This document shows positions 1 to 6,195 of a stretch of DNA of 27,376 nt, piece after piece. Source of the DNA: an uncultured Acetatifactor sp. (GTDB taxonomy: Bacteria; Bacillota; Clostridia; Lachnospirales; Lachnospiraceae); assembly GCA_910586775.1 (NCBI GenBank), contig CAJUJN010000057.1, forward strand, positions 1-27,376, written 5' to 3'. The translations under genes were made by a program, and so were the position numbers. Positions within the stretch are counted from its first letter, which is position 1, and each line of letters opens with the position of its first letter. The notes under the pieces were generated by a model. The model saw nothing but the letters and a program-made list of their open reading frames with translations, was not told the DNA's origin and did not search any database.

Positions 1-2
1 TC

Positions 3-569
3 AGCTTGATTGTTTTAGGTTTTGGGTTATCTTTTCTGCTGGAAACAAGCGCACTTCTGATCTTGGCCCCGGTAGCTTCCACAACAGCGGCTTTTATCAG
101 TATCACAAGCGACGCAGGCTCAAAATGGAATAAAAATGTGATTGCCATGCCCGTGTCAAGAAATCAGATTATCAGCGAGAAATTTATCTTTTATATCCTG
201 CTTGCGGCAGCCGGTCTGATTACAGCGCTTATTCCATGCATTGTGCTTATGTTCGCGGGAGCAGATGTAACCGTTCATTCTTTGTGCTTATATGCTGCTA
301 TCGGTATGAGCGCTACTTTATTGGCGGGCGGCATCAGCTTACCATGTGCCTATTTGTTTGACCCGGAAAAATCCCAGGTTGTCTTCATGATGTCCTTTAT
401 GGCATCGACAGGCATTATTGTTGGGCTTGTGCTTCTCACAAATCTCTTTATTCCTGTAAAAAACAATATCCTGTTGGCTTTTAATATCGTTCTTGTCATT
501 TCTGGTGTTTGTTTTTTCATCTCATACCGAATTGCGGCGGCGGTATATCAAAATCGGGATATCGTCTGA
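3..569 (+). CDS. ABC-2 type transporter permease, C-terminal part (5' end outside window)
   Basis: The frame is open to the window edge, so the gene begins upstream; the TTG at position 6 is not a convincing start. The visible 188 residues are strongly hydrophobic, with about five membrane-spanning stretches separated by short loops. A cytoplasmic segment near residue 40 (WNKNVIAMPVSRNQII) resembles the W-x-x-LP-(I/V)-SR pattern of ABC-2 family permeases of the BcrB/ABC2_membrane_5 kind. Such proteins pair with a separate ATPase and export peptides, lipids or antibiotics; the ATPase would lie upstream, out of view. The substrate cannot be told. The next gene, guaB, is convergent. Confidence 0.7.
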   Translation, partial: SLIVLGFGLSFLLETSALLILAPVASTTAAFISITSDAGSKWNKNVIAMPVSRNQIISEKFIFYILLAAAGLITALIPCIVLMFAGADVTVHSLCLYAAIGMSATLLAGGISLPCAYLFDPEKSQVVFMMSFMASTGIIVGLVLLTNLFIPVKNNILLAFNIVLVISGVCFFISYRIAAAVYQNRDIV

Positions 570-697
570 TAACGCAGCAGCAAAACAGCAGATCCAGCAG
601 TTCCAGCAGATCCAGATGGCAGGCTGCCATATCCGAAAAACAGCGGCAGGATCCGTTGTATCCGAAAGTTTCCGTCACCCTGACGGCTCATTCTTGA

Positions 698-737
698 AAA
701 GCCTGCAAATTCCCATACAGCTGAATTTGCAGGCTTT
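698..737 (-). terminator. Rho-independent terminator of guaB
   Basis: A perfect 15-bp inverted repeat (698-712 with 723-737) closes a 10-nt loop just beyond the guaB stop. On the minus strand it ends in GGCTTTT. The plus-strand version has a weaker T-run, so it may also serve the convergent permease gene. A smaller hairpin, CCGTCA-CCC-TGACGG, lies at about 672-686 on the permease side. Nothing else is seen between 570 and 697. Confidence 0.8.
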
Positions 738-748
738 CCATATGCCTT

Positions 749-2203
749 TTACTCGTCTACACTATAGTTCGGCGCTTCTTTTGTAATGTGAATATCATGG
801 GGATGGCTCTCTTTCAGGGACGCTGCGGAGATCTTCACAAACCTGCCGTTATCCTTCAATTCCTGGATATTATGCGCTCCGCAGTAACCCATACCGGAAC
901 GCAGACCGCCCAGCAGCTGGAATACAGTATCCTCCACATCTCCCTTGTACGCCACGCGGCCTTCCACACCTTCCGGTACCAGCTTCCTGGCATTTTCCTG
1001 GAAATAGCGGTCCTTGCTGCCGTTCTCCATTGCTGCAATGGACCCCATGCCGCGGTATACCTTGTATTTCCTTCCCTGGAACAGCTCGTAATCTCCGGGG
1101 CTCTCCTCACAGCCCGCGAACATGCTGCCCATCATGCAGACGCTTCCCCCTGCCGCCAGTGCCTTGGTGATATCTCCGGAATACTTGATGCCGCCGTCGG
1201 CAATGATGGGAACGCCGTATTCCTTCGCCACTTCATAGCAGTCCATAATGGCAGTGATCTGCGGTACGCCGATACCGGCCACTACGCGGGTAGTACAGAT
1301 GGAGCCCGGCCCGATACCCACTTTTACGGCATCCGCGCCGTTTTCAATCAGATCCTTTGCCGCCTGTCCTGTCGCCACGTTGCCAGCAATCACCTGCAGA
1401 TCAGGATATTTCTCCTTGATCATCTTCAGGCAGTTCAGCACATTCCGGGAATGCCCATGGGCGCTGTCCAGTACGATCACATCCACCTTTGCATCCACCA
1501 GAGCCGCCACTCTCTCCAGCACATTGGCTGTGATTCCCACTCCGGCGCCGCAGAGCAGCCTTCCCTGCTCGTCCTTTGCCGCCAGGGGGTATTTGATCGC
1601 TTTCTCAATATCCTTGATGGTGATAAGGCCCTTCAAGTTGAAATCCGCATCCACAATAGGAAGCTTTTCTTTCCTGGCTTTTGCCAGAATCTGTTTCGCC
1701 TCATCCAGAGTAATACTTTCAGGCGCAGTAATCAGCCCCTCGCTGGTCATGGATTCTTTAATTTTCTTTGTGAAGTCTTTCTCGAATTTCAGATCGCGGT
1801 TGGTGATGATACCCACCAGCTTCCGCCCTTCGGTTACGGGAACCCCTGAAATGCGGAACTTCGCCATCAGTGCGTCCGCATCTGCCAGTGTATGTTCAGG
1901 AGTGAGAGAAAACGGATCCGTGATGACACCGTTTTCAGAACGCTTGACCTTGTCCACCTCTTCGGCCTGAGCCTCAATGGACATATTCTTATGAATCACA
2001 CCGATACCGCCCTGCCTTGCCATTGCAATCGCCATGCGGTGCTCCGTTACGGTGTCCATTCCCGCGCTCATCATGGGAATGTTCAGCCTGATCTTCTTCG
2101 TCAGCCAGGTAGTCAGGTCTACCTGATTCGGTACCACTTCCGAGTAAGCAGGTACCAACAGTACATCGTCAAACGTAATGCCTTCACCGATAATCTGTCC
2201 CAT
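749..2203 (-). CDS. guaB: Inosine-5'-monophosphate dehydrogenase
   Basis: Converts IMP to XMP with NAD+, the committed step of guanine nucleotide synthesis in the cytoplasm. The 484-residue length is normal for the bacterial enzyme. The N-terminal GITFDDVLLVPAYSEV signature is followed by a CBS-domain pair at roughly residues 95-205, then the second half of the TIM barrel. The catalytic loop GIGPGSICTTR places the nucleophile at Cys303, and the flap region (RGMGSIAAM) is present. The start is set by GGAGG at 2211-2215, seven bases before the ATG. The frame stays open upstream to 2386, but that stretch is the leader repeat and is not taken as coding. The gene has its own promoter and terminator, so it is probably monocistronic. 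Confidence 0.97.
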   Translation of the reverse strand: MGQIIGEGITFDDVLLVPAYSEVVPNQVDLTTWLTKKIRLNIPMMSAGMDTVTEHRMAIAMARQGGIGVIHKNMSIEAQAEEVDKVKRSENGVITDPFSLTPEHTLADADALMAKFRISGVPVTEGRKLVGIITNRDLKFEKDFTKKIKESMTSEGLITAPESITLDEAKQILAKARKEKLPIVDADFNLKGLITIKDIEKAIKYPLAAKDEQGRLLCGAGVGITANVLERVAALVDAKVDVIVLDSAHGHSRNVLNCLKMIKEKYPDLQVIAGNVATGQAAKDLIENGADAVKVGIGPGSICTTRVVAGIGVPQITAIMDCYEVAKEYGVPIIADGGIKYSGDITKALAAGGSVCMMGSMFAGCEESPGDYELFQGRKYKVYRGMGSIAAMENGSKDRYFQENARKLVPEGVEGRVAYKGDVEDTVFQLLGGLRSGMGYCGAHNIQELKDNGRFVKISAASLKESHPHDIHITKEAPNYSVDE

Positions 2204-2217
2204 CTCTTTTCCTCCTA

Positions 2218-2446
2218 TTCCAGTTCCGTAACCGCCCGCCCTGTACCCGGGCATGGGCAGAGGATTTCCGGCCGCATAGAGATTGCGTCCGTAATTCCTC
2301 TGGGGTACCGGCCGGGCGGTTACTGTTTCCAGTTCCGTAACCGCCCACCCAGTACCCGGGCATGGGCAGAGGATTTCCGGCCGCATAGAGATTGCGTCCG
2401 TAATTCCTCTGGGGTACCGGCCGGGCGGTTACTGTTTCCAGTTCCG
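2218..2446 (-). repeat. Leader repeat array of guaB: two 109-bp palindromic units bracketed by three CGGAACTGGAA motifs
   Basis: The motif (plus strand TTCCAGTTCCG) occurs at 2218, 2327 and 2436, an exact 109-bp period. The two units differ at only two positions. In transcript sense each unit folds on itself. Outer arms GTAACCGCCC and GGGCGGTTAC pair over 10 bp, then GTACCC with GGGTAC, CAGAGGA with TCCTCTG, and an inner CGCA/TGCG tip. The array fills the space between the promoter at 2465-2493 and the guaB ribosome site, which directly abuts the last motif (GGAACTGGAATAGGAGG). Related arrays precede gatA, aspS and the rpiB homologue. Function unknown. Confidence 0.9.
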
Positions 2447-2464
2447 TAAAAATATTTTCTCATG

Positions 2465-2493
2465 AGTTTACCAAAATTTTATAATTCTGTCAA
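2465..2493 (-). promoter_or_regulatory. guaB promoter
   Basis: On the minus strand TTGACA (2488-2493) and TAAACT (2465-2470) are separated by exactly 17 bp. Transcription would begin near 2458, about 12 bases before the first CGGAACTGGAA motif, so nearly the whole guaB 5' leader is the repeat array. AT-rich palindrome-like sequences (AGAAAATATTTT type) sit on both sides, at about 2447-2458 and 2510-2523. Confidence 0.8.
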
Positions 2494-2501
2494 TATGAAA
2501 A

Positions 2502-3008
2502 TCAGTCAGAAAATATTTTTCTGGGCGCTACATTTTTCATGATTTTAATCAGCTCCTCGGAGGGACTTAGGAGAATCTTCTCGCCGCCTTCATAAAACAT
2601 GACGAAACGCTTGTCCGGCTTTAATTCTTCGCCGATACTGTAGTCCTTTACCTTCGCGCTGCGGTTTTTATAATTATCCAGATGATAGCTCTTGATGGGA
2701 GCCAGGATTTCTATTCTGTCCAGGTGATATGTGGCAATGCGTTTCCGCTTGGTCTTGGCCATAATCTTGTCCACCACCAGTTCCTTGTCCAGATAGAGAT
2801 ACTCGTATTCCAGATTTGTGAACAGGTTGACAAAATATGCTCCCACCCCGCACAGGATTGCGCCGATTAACGCAAACATCATCAGCGGAGGCAGCACAAA
2901 AATAGCCAGCACCAGTATTACTGTCAGTGTGGTCAGCAGCACCCTGAAAAATTTGCCCAACAGGGAAGTTTTTGCCTTTACCAGGCATTCTACGTAAGCA
3001 TCGCTCAT
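2502..3008 (-). CDS. Small membrane protein of unknown function (DUF6106-like)
   Basis: A 168-residue protein. A short polar N-terminus is followed by two closely spaced hydrophobic segments (about residues 22-44 and 45-62), and then by a basic, soluble C-terminal domain with strands such as YLYLDKELVVDKIMAK and KRFVMFYEGGEKILLS. The layout resembles the DUF6106-type proteins of Lachnospiraceae; that assignment is from memory of the family pattern and is not certain. The start follows an AAGGAAGGG purine run. The stop lies close to the guaB promoter, so it is upstream of guaB on the same strand but probably separately transcribed. No catalytic motif is visible, and I do not assign a role. Confidence 0.8.
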   Translation of the reverse strand: MSDAYVECLVKAKTSLLGKFFRVLLTTLTVILVLAIFVLPPLMMFALIGAILCGVGAYFVNLFTNLEYEYLYLDKELVVDKIMAKTKRKRIATYHLDRIEILAPIKSYHLDNYKNRSAKVKDYSIGEELKPDKRFVMFYEGGEKILLSPSEELIKIMKNVAPRKIFSD

Positions 3009-3251
3009 TTTACATACCCTTCCTTTATCGTATTATTATAGTATCACTGCGCCATTTCACCCTTAGGAAGCCTGCCCTTTCCCACATGACCGCCTGTCAA
3101 GGCAATCCTTCTGGGCCCAGACATTCATCTCTCCCGTACATGATGCCCGGCACTTATTACCATAATAAACTATCTTCCCTGAACTTTCAAGAAAACTTTC
3201 CAAAATATGCGCGATTTATCCTTTTTTTAGAATCATGTTACCGGCACTTCA

Positions 3252-3280
3252 TTGACAAGCGGCATCTTTCGTATTATGAT
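3252..3280 (+). promoter_or_regulatory. Promoter of the 3349-4107 gene
   Basis: TTGACA (3252-3257) and TATGAT (3275-3280) are 17 bp apart, a near-consensus sigma-A promoter giving a start near 3287 and a leader of about 60 bases. It lies in the 340-bp divergent gap 3009-3348. Apart from this promoter and a TATAAT-containing AT-rich stretch near 3030-3045 that may serve the minus-strand gene, I see nothing in that gap. Confidence 0.75.
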
Positions 3281-3348
3281 GTGTTATGCAATACATCGTG
3301 AAAAGTTTCACACGGCCTGAGGCGTATGATAAGAAAGGTGGAAGAACC

Positions 3349-4107
3349 ATGCCGGTAATGGATGAATTTAAAGAGGAGCGGGAAGCATTAAAACACGGAA
3401 CCCCAAAGCAAAAGTGGCAGTATTTTTTAGATTATTATAAGTGGTTTGTGATTGTGGGGGTCTTAATCCTTATTTTTGCCGGTTCCTTTATCTACCAGCT
3501 GGTGACCAGGAAAGACCGGGCCATCTTTGTAGCCCTGCTCAATGTAACTGACCTGGAAGATGCTGAAACCTATCCGGAAAAATTTGCAGAGTACGCCGGT
3601 ATCGACCCGGAGGAATATGATGTCTATTTTGACTCCTCCATGCATATGGACTCCTCCAATCTTGCCGCCGTGGACGAGAATACCATGGCCACCACCCAGA
3701 AGCTGATGGTATACATTGCCGCACAGGAGATTGATATCCTCGTTGCCAGCGAATCCACCATAAATTCCTACGCCTACAACGAGACTTTTTACGACCTGAG
3801 CTCCGTCCTCAGTGAAGAACAGTATGAAAAATATGAGCCTTACTTCTATTACATGGATCAGTCCATAGCCGATGCCAGAAATGAAGCGGATACCACCGGC
3901 GATGATTATGTAAGCGTACCGGATTATCCCTCCCCCAGGAATCCGGAGGCCATGGAAAATCCCATTCCGGTGGGGATTTATCTGGATGAGGCGGAGGATC
4001 TGAAGGAAAACTACTATTTTATGGATGAAACGGTCATTCTCGGCATACCGGCAAATACACAGCATCTGGAAAACGCGGTGCAGTACATTGATTTTATATT
4101 CCAGTAA
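3349..4107 (+). CDS. Membrane-anchored protein of unknown function
   Basis: A 252-residue protein with a charged N-terminus (DEFKEEREALKHGTPKQKWQYFLDYYKW). A single membrane segment follows at about residues 32-52, then an acidic extracytoplasmic domain rich in Asp, Glu and Tyr. The topology suggests a short cytoplasmic tail and an outer domain of about 195 residues. The start is the ATG preceded by GGTGG seven bases upstream; an in-frame ATG at 3286 lies at the predicted transcription start and is not used. The gene is a single unit between its own promoter and a strong terminator. The soluble part (ALLNVTDLEDAETYPEKF, DILVASESTINSYA) vaguely recalls ligand-binding folds, but no family can be named. 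Confidence 0.8.
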   Translation: MPVMDEFKEEREALKHGTPKQKWQYFLDYYKWFVIVGVLILIFAGSFIYQLVTRKDRAIFVALLNVTDLEDAETYPEKFAEYAGIDPEEYDVYFDSSMHMDSSNLAAVDENTMATTQKLMVYIAAQEIDILVASESTINSYAYNETFYDLSSVLSEEQYEKYEPYFYYMDQSIADARNEADTTGDDYVSVPDYPSPRNPEAMENPIPVGIYLDEAEDLKENYYFMDETVILGIPANTQHLENAVQYIDFIFQ

Positions 4108-4165
4108 AATGCTTTTTCGCCGGAATTTTGTTTTGCTTTTACCCTATTTTTATATAAACCCTTTC

Positions 4166-4199
4166 AAAAAAGCCTGGCTTATACTCAGCCAGGCTTTTT
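4166..4199. terminator. Bidirectional terminator between the 3349-4107 gene and gatB
   Basis: A perfect 12-bp inverted repeat (4166-4177 with 4188-4199) has a 10-nt loop, with A- and T-runs on both sides. It therefore ends in U-tracts whichever strand is read. It closes the plus-strand membrane-protein gene and the minus-strand aspS-gatCAB block. Confidence 0.9.
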
Positions 4200-4332
4200 A
4201 ACCCCCTTCTCTTCTTGTCTTTTCCCTTCCGGGCACTGCCTGCGCAGGCATTTCAGCATACTTAGTAATTGTCGGAAAAAACTGCCGCAGCCTGTTTATG
4301 CAAAAGCCCAAAAATACAATAAAAACTGCCAT
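4198..4332 (-). CDS. Possible 44-residue membrane peptide downstream of gatB
   Basis: An ATG at 4330-4332 opens a 44-codon frame. The N-terminal half is hydrophobic (MAVFIVFLGF) and the tail is basic and polar (VPGREKTRREGG). It fills the gap between gatB and the terminator, and its stop overlaps the terminator stem edge. The upstream purine run (GGGCCGGGATT) is a poor ribosome site, and no homologue is recognised. It could be chance. Confidence 0.2.
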   Translation of the reverse strand: MAVFIVFLGFCINRLRQFFPTITKYAEMPAQAVPGREKTRREGG

Positions 4333-4372
4333 AATCCCGGCCCTGGCAGAATGCCATTTCGGTTAACCATGC

Positions 4373-5884
4373 TCATAGTAACTCCTTCAGTAAAGCATTC
4401 ACACCGGCCGGATTCGCCCTGCCTTTCATGGCTTTCATGGTCTGGCCTACCAGGTAGCCGATGGCTCTGTCCCTGCCGTTGTGATAGTCCTGTACGGACT
4501 GAGGATTTGCGGCAATGACTTCTTCTACCACCTTTCTCAGGGCATCTTCATCGCTCACCATCTTCAGGCCCCGCTCTTCCACGTATTTTTCCGGATCTAT
4601 ATCTTCGGCAAACATTGCCTCAAATACGTCCTTCGCCACAGTGGAATTGATGGCCTTCTCTTCCGTCAGGGCAATCAGCCTGGCCAGGTTTCCCGGTGAA
4701 AACCGGATATCCTCCGGGTCAAGCTCCTTCTCCTTCAGCAGACGCAGAGTCTCTCCCATCAGCCAGTTGGAAACCTTCTTCGGCTGGCTTCCCAAAGCTA
4801 CTGTGGATTCAAAAATGTCTGCCATATGACGGGATTCCGTAATGATTTCAATGTCGTAGTCAGGAATGTCATACTCTGCCCTGTACCGCTGCATTTTCTC
4901 CGTGCGGAATTCGGGCTGGCGGGCGCGGATTTCCTCCAGGAAGGCGTCGCTGATGCTGACGGGCACCAGGTCAGGGTCCGGGAAATATCTGTAATCCTGG
5001 GCATCCTCCTTGGAACGCATGGGACAGGAAGTCTCCTTCGCCTCGTCCCAACGCCGGGTCTCCTGTACTACAGCCTGCCCGGACTCTATCAGGTCAATCT
5101 GGCGATTTCGCTCATTTTCAATCGCCCTGGCAATGGAGCGGAAGGAACTCAGGTTCTTCATCTCCGTGCGGGTGCCGAGCTGCTCCGCTCCCACCTGGCG
5201 GACGGAAAGGTTCACATCCGCCCTCATGGAGCCCTCCTGCAGCCTGCAGTCGCTGGCCCCCAGATACCGGATAATCAGGCGCAGCTTCTCCAGACAGGCA
5301 ATGACTTCCTCCGCGCTGCGCATATCCGGCTCGGACACAATCTCTATCAGAGGGACGCCGGAACGGTTGTAGTCCACAAGGGTACAGTCTTCCCACTCGT
5401 CGTGAATCAGCTTGCCTGCGTCTTCCTCCATATGAATTTCGTGTATGCCGATGCGCTTTTTACCTGCCGCGCCTGTGTGCTGCCCGGACTGTTCTCCCGC
5501 CGATGTCTTTCCCTGCTGTCCCGTCCCCGCAGAAGTCCTCTCTCCGTCCGAAATGTCAATCTCCACATATCCGTCCCGGCAGATTGGCAGATACAGCTGG
5601 GAAATCTGATAGTTCTGCGGGTTGTCCGGATAGAAATAATTCTTTCTGTCAAATTTGCAGTAGCGGGTGATGCTGCAGTTGGTGGCAAGCCCTACTGCAA
5701 CTGCGTATTCCAGTACCTTCTTATTTAACACCGGGAGGGTCCCGGGCATCCCGGTACACACCGGGCAGGTGTGGGAATTGGGCCTGCCGCCGAATGCCGT
5801 GGAGCATCCGCAGAAAATCTTTGTCCGCGTGGCAAGCTCCACATGAACCTCCAGCCCGATGACTGTTTCATATTCTTTTGCCAT
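4373..5884 (-). CDS. gatB: Asp/Glu-tRNA amidotransferase subunit B
   Basis: The tRNA-binding and kinase subunit of GatCAB. It activates the side-chain carboxylate of Asp-tRNA-Asn or Glu-tRNA-Gln with ATP before amidation. The N-terminal cradle domain carries the family signature PNSHTCPVCTGMPG. Four cysteines at residues 25, 27, 40 and 43 fit the zinc site. HMEEDAGKL and the arginine-rich core follow, and the C-terminal YqeY-like tail ends the 503-residue protein. The start has AGGAG ten bases upstream. The protein is about 25-30 residues longer than usual because of a Gly/Ser/Gln/Thr-rich insertion at about residues 113-141, between GYVEID and KKRIGIHEIHMEEDAG. It is the last gene of the block, 311 bp after gatA; that gap holds unusual palindromes. 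Confidence 0.97.
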   Translation of the reverse strand: MAKEYETVIGLEVHVELATRTKIFCGCSTAFGGRPNSHTCPVCTGMPGTLPVLNKKVLEYAVAVGLATNCSITRYCKFDRKNYFYPDNPQNYQISQLYLPICRDGYVEIDISDGERTSAGTGQQGKTSAGEQSGQHTGAAGKKRIGIHEIHMEEDAGKLIHDEWEDCTLVDYNRSGVPLIEIVSEPDMRSAEEVIACLEKLRLIIRYLGASDCRLQEGSMRADVNLSVRQVGAEQLGTRTEMKNLSSFRSIARAIENERNRQIDLIESGQAVVQETRRWDEAKETSCPMRSKEDAQDYRYFPDPDLVPVSISDAFLEEIRARQPEFRTEKMQRYRAEYDIPDYDIEIITESRHMADIFESTVALGSQPKKVSNWLMGETLRLLKEKELDPEDIRFSPGNLARLIALTEEKAINSTVAKDVFEAMFAEDIDPEKYVEERGLKMVSDEDALRKVVEEVIAANPQSVQDYHNGRDRAIGYLVGQTMKAMKGRANPAGVNALLKELL

Positions 5885-5912
5885 GTGCTTAATCTCCTAC
5901 ATTTATACTCAG

Positions 5913-6024
5913 GACCGCCAGAATTTATACTGCGCACCGGTTAAATTTACAGTACAGCCCGACTGCAGACCGCCAGCCAGGTACTTTCCCGGAGGCATCA
6001 CTGTAAATCCTGGCGGTCTGCAGT
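5913..6024 (-). repeat. Three-armed palindromic element in the gatA-gatB spacer
   Basis: In the 311-bp gap 5885-6195, a 15-bp perfect inverted repeat (5962-5976 with 6010-6024; core CTGCAGACCGCCAG) has a 33-nt loop. A third, imperfect copy of the arm (GACCGCCAGAATTTATAC at 5913-5930) can pair with the same partner at 6003-6018. A 9-bp repeat (5945-5953 with 6000-6008) also crosses the main stem. In the transcript the first arm can therefore pair with the near or the far arm, and the far arm lies about 12 bases from the gatB ribosome site. A motif half (TTCCAGTTC, 6048-6056) resembles the leader-repeat boundary. Nothing else is recognised in the gap. Confidence 0.65.
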
Positions 6025-6195
6025 ATATATCCGCAGTCCAAACTTTTTCCAGTTCAAAGATACAACAGGTGAGCGCTTCCGCAAGGCCGGACAAATAATC
6101 GGCATACAATAGACTTTCCGGCTGTAACACTCCTGAGCCTGTTCATTTACCGATTTGGATGGAATTCCAGGTTTTTATCGCCCAATATCCTGCCG

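Noticed and set aside
788..1849. Long plus-strand open frame opposite guaB
   Set aside because: Antisense to a certain gene, with no ribosome site or recognisable motif. Long antisense frames are common in this codon-usage context; the frames opposite gatB (4826-5728), gatA (6205-7296), aspS (9211-10272) and the lipoprotein gene (24842-25957) were rejected for the same reason.
2204..2386. 61-residue N-terminal extension of GuaB in the same open frame
   Set aside because: It is encoded entirely by the leader repeat. GGAGG sits properly before the MGQIIGEG start, and that start matches the family N-terminus.
2218..2446. CRISPR array
   Set aside because: The repeated motif is only 11 bp and the intervening units are near-identical rather than unique spacers. 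No cas genes are present.
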